Shown here one piece after another: positions 24,801 through 37,111 of a DNA stretch of 64,000 nucleotides. Where the stretch lies: NCBI GenBank assembly GCA_020091685.1, contig CM034607.1, positions 34,353,268-34,417,267 on the forward strand, given 5' to 3'. The stretch comes from Lutjanus erythropterus. Taxonomy: Eukaryota > Chordata > Actinopteri > Lutjaniformes > Lutjanidae. The position numbers and the translations under genes were made by a program. The first letter of the stretch is position 1. Each line of letters begins with the position of its first letter. The notes beneath the pieces were generated by a model that saw only the letters and a program-made list of their open reading frames with translations, did not search any database and had not been told where the DNA came from.

Positions 24801-27277
24801 TTTTTGTCCATTGCACACAAAAATTCCTACACTATCACAGAAATATCTAATAAGATACTCGAGCAAAATGATGACATTTTATATCCAAAAAGTTAAAGGT
24901 CAACTTCACTCTCAAGTGCAGAAAGCAAGTTTCTCACTGAAATTATTCACTGGAATCACACGGCAGTAATTCTAGTTTGTCTTCAGTTTGTTAGACTTAG
25001 TGTTTTTCGTCTTTGGCCTGATGGCTGTTATATCAACCACCTGAAGTTGAGACGATGTCCGTCAGAGTTGGCGCAGACTGCTAATGGGCGTTTAACTTTA
25101 TAAAACTGACCTACACAGAGATCTTTATAATTGTACTTGAGTTGTTGTGGTTTTTCTGTTATTTTCCACTACTCTCTGTATATCCAGGACACAACTCTCT
25201 GTCTTATCTGCCTTACTAAGAATGAAAAAAGGTACAGAGGGAGAGGACAGAGTATGTATGTAAGTAATGCAGTTGGTCGGTGTTGAAGATCAAAGCAAAC
25301 ACATACTGAGACAAGCATCAACAGGTAAAAAACATCAAAACCAAGCTGCAAATAAAGATTAAAAAATGCATGTCCTTGACAGGTAAAAATCAGCCGTCAA
25401 GGAAGATGAGACGGACGAGGTAGAGGAGGAGAGGTGTGAAGGGCACAGCCAGTCATTTGTATCCGTCTCTTTCCCAATGGACCTCATTACGCCTGCCGTC
25501 ACGTTCCCCTCCAGGCAGAAAGCAATAAAAACAATTTAGGGAGGAATTCAGAATCAGTATGGATTCTTTCCAGCAGGATGTAGTGAGGATGAGCCTGGCT
25601 CTGAGGCACTACTGTCAGAGCCCGGGCTTGGCTGGCTTCTGCTCGTATGGCTTCCACTCGTGGGCCATGTGGGGACTCAACTGGGACAGAGCCAGAGTCA
25701 AATCCAGTCCAGTTTGACTGAGAAAAGCGCTTTCATCCGCTTTGGTCCAGAGCAAAACTCTTTACCGAGCAACAGTGGGCTTCAATACAGAATGAACCCA
25801 AGAGAGACACAAATTGAAAAATATGAACAGTAATAGAGATTTTATGTCAGGGTTTTGACTAAAATGGGCTTTGAAAATGTACTTCTCTAAATTTTCCTGA
25901 AAACAAAAAACAAAAGTGACAGTGACTCAGTGTGTGTGTGTGACAAAGTGAACTTCTGCGTCTCCAACCTGATCTCTTCAATCAACATACAAATAACACA
26001 AATTTTGACTTTGAAATTTTGTGTGGTCCAATTTGTGTGCAGCAGTTCTTCCCATTTACCTCTGTGGAGAGCAGATCCATCAGGTGGTCTTTGTTGTCAT
26101 GGTGACAAAAATAAACTTAAATGTTGTTAAGCGGTTGCAGTTTGGGTAGGTTTAGGCAACAGCTACTTGCTTAGGTTTATTAAAAGATCATAGTTTGGGT
26201 TAAAATGAGAACATTAGGTTACGTCCATTATCGAACCTGCTTATCGGACGATGCTTTATTGATTCCTTTATTGGATTCTGATCAGTTTTCTGTGTGGGGA
26301 AAAACGCATTATGGAAACGTCTCAGTAACAGCTGTGCCGCTCGGCTCAGTGGCACTCATGCATAGAGCGTTCGTGTTGTGTAGAAAGATGTTTCAGTATA
26401 GTAATGGTGTCTCCACCCTTACTTGAAATCATATTTTTACAATTACAACTATCACTGAAGCCATGCTTTTCTTCCTCCATGACTCCTTCTTGTTTCAGGT
26501 TTCCAGCAGTGTAGGCGCATGAGTTTAAAGTTATGGTTTTGCAGTGAGCATCTATTAGAAAAACATGCTTGGAGGAATACGATTCCCATGAATTGGACAG
26601 TTTGGCTTTAATTCAGGCTCAATCAGTGATAGAGTACCCCTGGAACACGAAATGGCTATATTTCGGCAGCATATTCTAAGTCAGTACCCAGATCACTGTC
26701 TACCAATTTTGCATCAGTTATGAAGTATGACTCGTAAAATTTGGCAGTACATCTTATTTTTCTCAGGCTCCAAAATAAAATGAATTTATTAATGGGATAG
26801 AGCAGATGGACAAACATTTGTTTGTGCCTCCATTCTGCCAGATTTATTTAGTTTTTACCATCCGTATTGTCTTTGGCAGAAGGTGAATGGTTAAGTTCAG
26901 GGTTTGTAGCCATGATGTGGTATCAGCTGTAGTGTAACTGTTAATCATCCTGCTGAAAACACAAAGCTCACAAAACTCTGACTTAGCTGCTGTATGTGTC
27001 GCAGCTCAGAGCATGAGCCACATAGTTTGAGGAGTCCGATGGGTTCCACCTGCTGACAGTAAGAGGAAGAAGAAATCGTCTTATGCAATCACAGCTTGAT
27101 CCCCCTGCCTGTCTGGACAGGACTGTGGGTTGATGGAGAGATGATAGATATAGAGCAGATATGCAGAGACGTAGATGATATAATAGATGTGGGCATGATA
27201 AGATGAGCAGCGAGAGAGATAAAGATATCTGCTTGACATTCTGCATCCTCTCTCTGCTAAAGGCACATACCTTCATG

Positions 27278-27278
<1 letters not shown>

Positions 27279-27343
<65 letters not shown>
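27279..27343. repeat. (TG)32 tract at the exon 8 acceptor
   Basis: A perfect TG repeat of about 64 bp ends in TTGCAG directly at exon 8. There is no separate pyrimidine tract between repeat and exon. Confidence 0.97.
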
Positions 27344-27344
<1 letters not shown>

Positions 27345-27348
27345 GCAG

Positions 27349-27478
27349 GTGAAGGTGGCAGACTCGGTGAATGAGGTGGAGCTAGAGGGACTGACTCCGG
27401 CCACAGAGTACACAGTGACGGTGTACGCCATGTATGGAGAGGAGGCCAGTGACCCCATGACCAGCCAGCAGACCACAT
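27349..27478 (+). CDS. col14a1: col14a1 exon: FN3-3, second half (exon 8)
   Basis: The exon is bounded by a TTGCAG acceptor at 27348 and a GTGAGT donor at 27479 (130 nt, phase 0 to 1). It encodes [20 protein letters not shown] and [20 protein letters not shown], then QTT. Human has [20 protein letters not shown] and EEASDPVTGQETT. The acceptor is odd: 64 bases of pure TG repeat end only six bases before the exon, where a pyrimidine tract would be expected. Confidence 0.97.
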
Positions 27479-29084
27479 GTGAGTCTCACACACACAAGTC
27501 AATTATTTTATAAAATCGTCAACAGAAGAATAATAACCTGTTCACTAAAAATATAATTTCACCCTTAAATGACCCCCAAATACTGAATTCATCCCCTTAG
27601 TTTAACTGAAAGTGAAGTCACAGATGGTTGTGGCTCATTGGGTCATTTTTGGGAGGAACATCCTGAGTGTTAGCAGCAGCTGTGCCACAATACACTGCAA
27701 ATTAACAGTGTCGTGAGCAAATCCAAAGATAGATCTGTCCTCCAGTTTCTGCTTTTACTCCACACTAAGCAACGTTCATGTTCAGTGTTCGTCAATGTCC
27801 ATTTGTCCATGTTCTGTCAACACCCGTCTTGGATCTGATACAGATTTTGTGGATGTGGATTCACTTCACATTTTGGCTGTAAAACACACTCCTCTTCTTT
27901 CACAACATCCCATAAATTTGTTGTAGAAATTATGAATCATATAATCATCAACATATGATAATAATGTGGCCATCATCCAGGTCATAAAAACATCATAGTT
28001 CAGGAGGAAACAGAGCTACGTGTGTAAGTCATTCAAGCAAACAGTGTCAAGCATTTGAGGTTACATTTATCACAAATACTTATTTACAAGCCCTGTAGTC
28101 TGCTTACATGTACAGCATTTTGATGTCTTGTGTTTTTATCTTTTTCCTTGACATTTGAGGGGAAAATAAGCAGTCAACAAACAACGAGAATGTGCTTTCT
28201 CACTTCATAGAGGGGAAAATCACTGCTGCTGATTCATCTCTGGAAGTTAACTGGGATAAATATCACCAACAGTGTCGTCACTCTGAATGTCCAAAATCCA
28301 GACTCTTGATTGATATCAGCTTTCAGTTTCAGTAATCGCATCAAAAGGCAGAATGAGCGATCCTCACAGTATTTTTTTCTCTCCACCTCTGCTTACTTGG
28401 GACATCTTGTGTGTGTCTGAAGGAGATGACACCACTTAGTTAACCAGTGATTATATCACACCTGATACCATATAGATTATATATATCTTTTTAAGGAAAC
28501 ATTTTGAGCTATAAATGACAAATCGAAGCTCGATAGATTCAAAATTCCAAAACCGTCAATGCAAAATAACAAAAAGTTTAAATCAAATCGAATCCTGACC
28601 GTAAAAGTGAAAGTCAAGTCAAATTGTGGATTTGAAGAATCATGACAGTCTGAGACCTCGATCACACAGAACTCATCAGAGGTGCAGGTGAAGCTGTTCT
28701 GTTTAAAATAAGTTGCATTGCAACTGTAATGCAGCTCATTTTTTAAATCACAGTTTTGCTGTGAAGTACACTCAGATCTGTAACACTATATTTTGGTTGG
28801 CTAGATGTGCTTAACTATCTAGTTAATTAGCTACATAAACATCTGGATTAAAAATGGACAAGTGAAGGTCTGATTGAGGGTGAGAGGCTGTTTTCAAACA
28901 CTGTACTGGACACAGAAAACAGAAACAGAGATGTGTGTGAAAGAGGAGAAATCACAGGCAAACAGCAGGGAAAAGACGCCTCTCACTGCTAAAACACTAC
29001 AGTACATACACTCCGTACTTTTTTACTTGCCAAGAACCATATTGGTACAATATAATACATTCTCTGGCCTCTAATCCTAACCTT

Positions 29085-29280
29085 TAACCATCATACCTAC
29101 ATGTCTAACCCTAACTTAAACCTAAAGGCCTTGACCCTCAGACATTCTTTTGATAAAGTGAGGACCGGCCAAAATGTTGTCACTTTAGAAAAAGTTCCTG
29201 TGTAGAATCATGGTGTACAAGTCAGTTTGGTCCTCACAAAGATAGAAGTACAACAGCACACACACTCTCACTCATACAGT
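29085..29280 (+). repeat. dispersed teleost repeat with telomere-like and GTGAGGAC motifs
   Basis: It shows degenerate CTAACC/CCTAA units (AACCTTTAACC, GTCTAACCCTAAC), then AAAGTGAGGACCGGCCAAAA, TGTTGTCACTTTAG and TTTGGTCCTCACAAAGATAG ending in CA-rich sequence. I recall this arrangement from many fish introns; family name unassigned. Confidence 0.55.
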
Positions 29281-30335
29281 AAATATGAGTATCACTATGA
29301 AGCTGTCAACTAACTGTTGATGAAATTCAATTTCATTAAATTCCTGACAGATTTTATGACCCTCTGATCTCTGGCTGCTGTCGTTCTTGTCATATTTCAT
29401 TTACCGCAGGATTTACTCACAGCTGTCTGATCTCTGCAGGAAGGAAACCACACTTCTCCCAAAAGACGTGGATGTTTATGTATGAAGAGCACTTGTTTTT
29501 AGAAATCTTACAGTGAAGTTCAGGCGGTTTCTAAAGATCTCAGTGAGCAGGCAGGGAAGAGGAAGCAGCTTTTTACTCCAGACACTACAGCAGCTAATTT
29601 CTCTGATTAATGCTCACCCTGCTTCAAGTTGTTCTAATCAGTCGAATCAGCTGCTGCAGTAACGATGATTTTTTCATTTGCAAAGTGCTCGTAGTTACGT
29701 GGCTTTTTCAGGACAGCTGCAGCATGTTCAGGTCATGTCCCAGCATGTTTTCTGCCCCAGCAAAACTGGCAACCAGCGATGCCAAAATGACTGCATGGCG
29801 CCGGCTTCTAGCTTCCCCTCATAGTGCTATTTCTTGCACCTCACTTTCATTTTTAAGAGTTTTGAAGCCTTGACGAGTGTAACTCCCCTCTTTGCTTTCC
29901 CCAAGTCACCACTGTGCTCACTAATTAACGTTTTATGAAGTCTCCTTTAAGGCCTGTGGCTTGAGGCTTTAAGTCAGGGCATGTTTATGTCTTTATGATG
30001 CGTGTAAGCTGGGTTTTGTAGGCTTTGACTGCAGGTCAGATAAGGACGCTCGAGGCCTGGGGAGTCAGTGGTTGTTTTCTGGGGGGCTTGAGGTCTCACA
30101 AATGATTTTTCATGGTAAAATAATTTTCCTTCATCCACGCAAGCAGAGCTTCATTCCTCCATCCACTCATCCAGAGATTGTTTGTGCATGCATTCAATGA
30201 GTCATCCATTATGTTGTTGTTCATTTCTCCTTATGTGTGTTTCATCCTTTATTCATTAAATGCATGAAAATAACCACACTGATTACCTCTGACAAAGTCA
30301 AATCTGTTTGTTTCTGTTGGTTAGTCAAGTTCAAT

Positions 30336-31290
30336 CAAGTTTATGTATAGAGCACATTTAGATAGACAGGTGTAGACTGAATGTGCTGCAAAATAAGAAG
30401 CAAGAGGCAAAGGTCATACATGACAAAAACATAAAAGATAAGAAGGTGGGAATAAGTCACAAGTTAAGTCATATGAAGTTCTGGTGATCTACCCCAGTTC
30501 TGACATCAAACGTGTCTGTGTTACTGGATAACTCGACGTAGCCCCGAATCAGTCCCCTGACTTACTAATGATATATCTTCTCAATAAAACGTACCATCGA
30601 TTTGAAACCTAACAGCTTAAACTTAACATTAGCTTTCGAGCTAACATAAGGTTAGTGAAAAAGACACATTTACATTCCTTTCTTTGTGGTTTTTGTAAGG
30701 AAGGATGAAGTCAGATGATTTTGTGGTTGTGTCACTGATTTTTGAGCAGCAGTTTTTGGACTAACTCCGTCCATGACAGCTGCCTCCTGCACTGACGTCT
30801 GTTGGTCTGCAGTGTCCTAGTAGACCACCAGCTTTTTACGCGTTGCACTAGAAATCATCCAATTTCAGAAACAAAACAGAACTTCTAAGTCATTTTCCAG
30901 TTATCTGTTTCTAAGTCAAGTCTCAAGTCATGAATACTAAGTCAAAGTCTCATTATTAAAATGAAAAAATAATAACAATAATGCTGATTTAAAAGTAAAG
31001 GTTTTGCCTGTTAACCATAGACTTGAAACCTAACTAAAATTTGGAGCAAAAAATATGTTTTTAGTGCTTTTAAAAGAAGACACGGTTATAGCAGACCTTA
31101 GTTTATGTGGTAGAGAATTTCAGAGAGTAGGACCAGAATGACTGAAGACACCACAAGCAAAGTTAGGATTTATTTTAGGCATAGTGAGGAGACCTTTACT
31201 TGCTGATCTAAGGGATCTGTCTGGTGTGTCTTCAGTGAGCATGTCAGCAATGTAGGACATTCATAGATTTAAAAACAAGTATTTGAAGTT
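30336..31290 (+). repeat. possible dispersed element fragments
   Basis: TCAAGTTCAATCAAGTTTAT at the start and GAGAATTTCAGAGAGTAGGA ... GAAGACACCACAAG further on resemble two parts of a dispersed fish element (TCAAGTTTATTTATATAGC type), with about 0.6 kb of other sequence between them. Weak evidence, memory only. Confidence 0.3.
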
Positions 31291-32560
31291 GAAAATGGGA
31301 TTCTTTATGTTTCCGTTCTCTTCCTGTGTTTAGCAGCATGCGGACTTGTATGGAAAACCAAATTGATTTACTTTGTGACTTTCTGTCCTGCACTAATCAT
31401 CAGCCTGTGGTCACAATTTTCCCTCCTTTCTGGTTTCCTTGTGCAGCACTTGATGCATCTGGACATGCAGTGTTTGTTCATGATCATTCAGACCCCATCT
31501 CTCTCCCTCCAGAAGTCCCTCGTCCCTCATTTCGTCCACTTATTTCAGTTCTTTCCTTCATTGTTAAGACAAAATGAGTTTTAATGATTGCTGGAGTGAA
31601 ATAAGGCCACCACAGCTGCGAAGAAGAGGACCTTGATTAAAAAATGCAGCATGTTAGAGAACAGAAATAAAGGCTGATATTTGTGAAGTCGGGCTTTATG
31701 TTGGCTGTGATGACTAGCAGACTTACTGAGTTTTGCACTTTGTAGGTTTACAGTCAAAATCAGATGATAAGAGCATACGATATACTGTAGAAATATAGAA
31801 TGTTCATTTTAGTTTCTTGTTTCTTGTTTTGCAGTTGAAACAACTTTTATAGCAGCATCAGTCTCATCCACACCATTTTTCTGGCTCTGGCACGTCACGA
31901 TTCTTAAAATGGGCTGTGGCACAGTACCAGACTCAGAGACTCAGACTTTGAGGAGCGCTCCCACTAAGTCTGCGAGGGCTTAGGGCTGTCCTACCGTTAA
32001 ATCGTCCTGTAGAGAAGAGCTCTCTCACAGACCTTTTGAGCCCATTATGAAAACTTTACAGAAGTCTGCATTTCTTCAGACTTTGCCTGAGGGAATTATT
32101 CACAGCTCACAGTATTGTAGCTGTAGTCAACCAAAGAAAACTTTGGTAAACTGAAATTCTGCCTACTCTCATAACGCACCGAGGGCACTTTACTTGCTGG
32201 ACTAACTGACTGCTGATCAAAGTCACAAACTGTTGCCAAGAACATTAATTCCTGCATTTTTTTATTCATAGCCATATTGTTAGAGTCATGCGGGTTACCA
32301 TCGCGCTGCAGTATAAACTTCCAGAAAAAGCTAAATGAAAAAAGTAGTTACCAGCATCCAACCCACTGCTTGTCATTTAGATGTCTTCAAACAAGGCTGG
32401 ATGTTCACACAGTTGAGAGTCTTGGCTGACCTTCAGTATTAAAACATTAGTTATCAACATTTCATTCATGCATGATGCCAGTTATCTGTTGCCTCTAAGC
32501 CACTAGTCGGGGCTGCAGCACTGTCAGACAGCAGCCCCTCCCGCCCAGCGCGTATCGCCT

Positions 32561-33081
32561 AGACAACCCCAGATGTTTATATCAACAAAGTCGGACAGAT
32601 GACAGTTCGTAAAACCAGCACAGTTTGGCAGTGTTTTAATCTAGAAAATGGAAATAATGTTGAATGTAGACTGTGACAGAATAAGCTGATAAATATTCAC
32701 TCGACTGGAGAGAAATGACCACATTAAGCACAGACACAGACTGCTGCTGCTAGCTCTGCTAACATTAGCCACACTGTGTGTCAGGCTGGCAGCTAACGTT
32801 AACTCTGGGTCCGTTACCCACAGACACTGTGACCCTTGTTTTCACGTTTTGTACATTAATGTGTAAGGTTTTTATTGCACAGTGCAAAGTAGCGCGCATT
32901 TCAGTGGCATTTAAAGTACGATGTAGCGATTGTAGACCGTGATTAACGGCTTCAAATGGCTCTAAATACACACAGTATTTTTTGTGGACAGTGTTTAACA
33001 TTATAAATGAATAAATTCTGCTAAATTTTAACTGCGTTCTTAGTGTTTTCTTAGTGTTAGACTAGTCTAAATTAAATTTTG
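32561..33081 (+). repeat. 0.5-kb dispersed repeat, uninterrupted copy
   Basis: This copy matches 44873-45672 in direct orientation. Shared blocks include AAAGTCGGACAGAT, GTTTTAATCTAGAAAATGGA, GCCACACTGTGTGTCAGGCT and TTCTTAGTGTTAGACTAGTC. A few bases beyond, GGAACATCCCTAAT resembles an inverted hAT-type end, so a non-autonomous hAT element is possible. Identity is roughly 85-90 percent by eye. Confidence 0.75.
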
Positions 33082-34404
33082 TATTTAATTAATAGGGAAA
33101 TTAGTTGTCAGGAACATCCCTAATACCAACAACACCGACTCCAACAGGATAACCTACAGATTAAACATTAAAACAACAGATTTTCATTTTGAAGTCAGGT
33201 CGTAGCCAGCCAGTATCATTCTGTCACTGAACCTGAACTGTTACTGGCTCATGTTAAGAAAGCAGGCAGGCAGAGCAAAATCCACACATCTTCAAAAATA
33301 AACTTGTTCTGTCCTCTGAGGCTGAGGGCCCATTAAGTGATTTGTGCTTCTTCTTTGACATGATGTTAATTACTCTGATGCCAAGTAAATCTTGAGTAAA
33401 TAGCTTCTCCCTCAAAAATAAAACATGTCAGGTCTGCATATACCCCGCCCTCAGATTAACAGGCACTTCTGTCTTTATTAAAGACCAGCGACTGTCCGAC
33501 CAATGAGAATTTGGTCAAATATGAACCAACCAATTGACCAACCAACAAGAAGGTGGTATAAATGTCGTACGCAGGAACCAGGTGACATCAGCAAAGTCTG
33601 TGAGGGTTCAGGGCTTAACGCTCTAAAGGAGACGATTCAAGTCTGTGATCGGTTTGTTAGTTTTTGTGAACTAGAGAAAAAGCTGCAAATAAAGGCAACA
33701 ATTCTTACTTACATCAACTCTTACGTGAGTCACAGTGATTCAGTGAATGCTGCATTTATCCACACTTTTATTAAAGAATTAGAAAACAGAGAAAGAATTA
33801 AAGAAATATTTAGAATAGAATATTAGAATTAGAATATTTCCCACAAAACTTCAACATTCTTGAGATTGTGAACATTTTTAAAAAGCTTCACTGTAATCTG
33901 ACATCTGTGTGAATGGGTTGTTTAATTTAGTGGATAGTTTTTTGCCGACTTACACAGTTAGAAACTTTAGAGACTTACCTATCTCTAAACTTTTTAATTT
34001 CCATCCCCCTCATTCCTATGCCGACCCTGGCATGACCTACAGTAGAAGCGGAGGCAGTCTCTCCCTCCCTTCCTCCCCGCTGCTTTGTCTTTATTCTGAC
34101 CTGTAGTATAATTGAGGTGAAGCAGTGGCGGCCACTATCAGGATTTAAAAAAAAAGAAAAAAGAAAACAGATCAGTAATTCTGAGCAGAAAAGTTTCAGA
34201 GCCTCTGAGAGTAAATCAGGTTCCTTGTCTGAATTAAAAAAGTGAGGCTATTTTAGACATTTGCAGTTCCTCCAGGGGAGAGAGACAGAGTGAACAAATG
34301 AAAGAGAGAGGAAGCCGAGGCAGAGCCTGAGGGAGGGTGACTGATGGTGTGAGGTTCTGTCCACTTTATAATTAAAACGGAGTCCAATAACCCTGATTCA
34401 AAAG

Positions 34405-34406
<2 letters not shown>

Positions 34407-34464
<58 letters not shown>
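34407..34464. repeat. (TG)n microsatellite
   Basis: A perfect run of 29 TG dinucleotides within the 8.7-kb intron. Confidence 0.97.
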
Positions 34465-34467
<3 letters not shown>

Positions 34468-35406
34468 TCACTTACTAAATCAGAACTGTGCTAACCTTTG
34501 AGCAGCTCTGTTGCAGCCTCTGTTTGTGTTCTTATTGAGGGTCGGCTGCAGAAACTTTCTTGTTTCTGTTTTATAAATTATCATCCTTTTTACATTTGAA
34601 GCTGCTTGAACAAATTTGATTGAAGTGATTCCTCAGATGATATGAGTTTTATTCTTTTTTATTAAAACAACTTTCTTTAATAAATGTAATTCAGCAAATT
34701 TGTCAACATAAATGTAATTTATGTTGCTGACTAAGTGCTGCTGCTCTACCCTGTTAATACAGGAGTGTGCCTCTCTGTGTGTATGGCCAAAGCACATTTG
34801 GACTTTACGGCTATCTCGACTTATGAGGACGGTTTGGATCACACAAGTTGTACAGCCGCCACTGAAATCTAACTTAATTCCACTGGGCACAGCACGTCTG
34901 CGCCATCCGTCCTCTGCGTGACTTCATGTCCTACCAGCAGCGCTTTAGATGCATTATAGCGGTGGATTGTTTTTCCTGACTGATGATGTTTACTTGCTTA
35001 GGGATGCTCATGAATCTGCCATGAATAAGTAGGCTCTTGTAGTTAGCAGTAGTTAGTATTGTCTCATTTTATGGTAGTGAGTTTGCAGGAGGTCTTTTAT
35101 TTTCAAAGATGACTGGATTCTCCATCATTTTTCTTTGTCTGACTTCCCGCCCGCTGTGCAGATGGACATAGTGCAACTGCAAGCCGACGCAGCTGTGGCT
35201 GATGGAATCAAGCCGTAATTTTACAAATAATTTAATACTCATAGTATGAGTGTAGCCTAATCTTTATCTGTAACTGTGCATCAATAGTGGCTTTAAGCAG
35301 AATGCATTGACATGAAGACAAAAAGCTTTGCAGCATTCAAATGTTGTTTTAGAATTCAAATTATTTGCTTAAAAACAACAGTGAACAGTAAAATTTTCCT
35401 TTTTCG

Positions 35407-35436
35407 GTGGTGGGGGTGGGGGTGGGGGTCGGGGGC
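35407..35436 (+). repeat. G-rich tract, quadruplex-type
   Basis: Four or more runs of five guanines spaced by single T or TC (GTGGTGGGGGTGGGGGTGGG and on) satisfy the simple G-quadruplex pattern on the + strand. Confidence 0.85.
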
Positions 35437-36204
35437 TGCGTCTAGCTTTCCTTTTGTATGAATATGGTGTCCAGGTGTCACATTTTATGTGGGACTGCAC
35501 AGGCTTTTTAAGCCTTGACCCACATCCCACATGTTGAGACCAAGTCCTACATTTGAAACCACTGCAGGTCAGACCCTTTCCTAAAATATTATTGAATGGC
35601 TGTGAAAAAAGCAGGAAAGGCCGTCAACGAGGGTCTGCGTTTGATGCCAGTCACACTTTGGTAACGTGCTGGTTAGCCTGTCACCATCTTTGCTACCCTA
35701 CACCCAACTGGGGAGATTGCGATTCCCCACAAAGTCACAGGCTGTGCAGATTTAGGCAGAAGATGATGGAAACTACCACAGAGAAAAGGAAATGAAACTA
35801 AAGACTGACTAAAGACAAAGACTGGAAAATTAGTTTTTTTATTGTGTATTGTGTGCTGCTGAATCAACAAGAGGGCAAAGTAGAGATGTTGTAAGCAAAG
35901 GGCAATACCAAAAATTTAGACTACACCTCAGCATTGATAAAATACCCCACATTGTCCCACGCTAAAATACTCTTGTCCTACATTTGGTTGGTTGGGATCT
36001 GGTCACCTTCAGGAACGAGACACTGAGTTATTAACCATCGTCACCTTCCAGGTTTTCCAAACCTTCACAGCAGAGTGCAGCAAAACTAAAGACAGATTAA
36101 GGATGCAGATGCAGATATAAATACAGTTTGTCGGGATAGATTGGATACAGATGTTTACTATGGCTGCTAACATTTGCTTTGTGCCACGTCTTCTCCTAAC
36201 TCAG

Positions 36205-36344
36205 TACCGCTGACCCCGGCGAGGAACCTGCGTTTCTCAGACGTGGACCACAGCTCCGCTCGGCTCACCTGGGACTCCACCTCCAGGAAGGTCAAAGGCT
36301 ACCGCATCATGTACGTCAAGACCAACGGAGTTCAGACCACTGAG
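36205..36344 (+). CDS. col14a1: col14a1 exon: FN3-4, first half (exon 9)
   Basis: The exon runs from TCCTAACTCAG at 36204 to GTGAGA at 36345 (140 nt, phase 1 to 0). It encodes [20 protein letters not shown], then [20 protein letters not shown] and GVQTTE. Human has SPPRNLRISNVGSNSARLTW and DPTSRQINGYRIVY. It follows the 8.7-kb intron that separates FN3-3 from FN3-4. Confidence 0.97.
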
Positions 36345-36616
36345 GTGAGAGGATCAAACCTTTTCACAGCTGTGACACACATCTACTGTGTCTGAGCAGG
36401 GAGCAGTTCAGTTCTCTTTGATGCTCATGCTTCTTGTTTTTATGCAGCTCCACTGATTCTGAATCATTTCATGTTTGTAAAGATCCACATGGCCGGACTG
36501 AGGTTTTGTGCGCTTTGGCCGAAACATTTGCATTGGCTGCACATTTTGGCATCAAGAACAAACCAAACCACTGAGGGAAAATGTAAAATATACATTGTCT
36601 GCTCCTGTAACTACAG

Positions 36617-36743
36617 GTGGATGTTGGCCGTGTTACAACCTGGTTGCTAAGAAACCTGACATCTCTCACAGAGTACACAGTTGGTGTCTTTGCCATCTAC
36701 GACGAGGGACAAGCTGAGGCCGTGACGGACAGCTTCACCACGA
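36617..36743 (+). CDS. col14a1: col14a1 exon: FN3-4, second half (exon 10)
   Basis: The exon is bounded by GTAACTACAG at 36616 and GTAGGA at 36744 (127 nt, phase 0 to 1). It encodes [20 protein letters not shown], then [20 protein letters not shown] and TT. The human counterpart has LTPLTEYTIAIFSIYDEGQS. RNLTS contains an N-glycosylation sequon just before the tyrosine-corner turn. It lies only 272 bp after exon 9. Confidence 0.96.
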
Positions 36744-36933
36744 GTAGGAACTAATATATTAGTATACAGACAGACAGTCTTATTTATCAGTCACTCCTTT
36801 TCAGCCTGTACTTATGATCCTTCAGCTGCTGTAACAACTGAATTTTACTGGTGTGGGATGAATAAAGTTTATCTTACCCTATTTCATCTTATCTTATCAG
36901 CTGTTGCCATCAAGTGTGTTTTTGTGTGTGTAG

Positions 36934-37073
36934 AGACCGTTCCAGACCCGCTGGATATAAGAAGCAGTGACATTGCAACAGACAGCTTCAGGGTGTCATG
37001 GCAACACCCAGCCTCTGATGTGGTGCTGTACCGGCTCACCTGGACGCCCACTGATGGAGGAGACAGTGAAGAG
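36934..37073 (+). CDS. col14a1: col14a1 exon: FN3-5, first half (exon 11)
   Basis: The exon follows a 190-bp intron ending TTTTTGTGTGTGTAG and precedes a GTGTGT donor that runs into a GT repeat (140 nt, phase 1 to 0). It encodes TVPDPLDIRSSDIATDSFRV, then SWQHPASDVVLYRLTWTPTD and GGDSEE. Human has LEIDEVTTDSFRVTWHPLSA and KTEEV at these positions. Both splice signals are weak and GT-rich; see findings. Confidence 0.95.
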
Positions 37074-37075
37074 GT

Positions 37076-37109
<34 letters not shown>
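37074..37109. repeat. (GT)n tract overlapping the exon 11 donor
   Basis: GTGTGTAT followed by about 14 GT units; the first GT is the splice donor of exon 11. Confidence 0.95.

Positions 37110-37111
<2 letters not shown>

Larger units (their letters stand above)
23292..27348 (+). other. intron 7 of the window (4.1 kb)
   Basis: It contains the dispersed repeat at 24590-24800 and ends in the (TG)32 tract before exon 8. The rest is unremarkable. Confidence 0.85.
27479..36204 (+). other. intron 8 of the window (8.7 kb)
   Basis: This intron separates FN3-3 from FN3-4. It contains dispersed repeats (29085-29280, about 30336-31290, 32561-33081), a (TG)29 tract (34407-34464) and a G-rich tract (35407-35436). 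No exon-like stretch with matching phase or FN3 similarity was seen. Confidence 0.85.
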
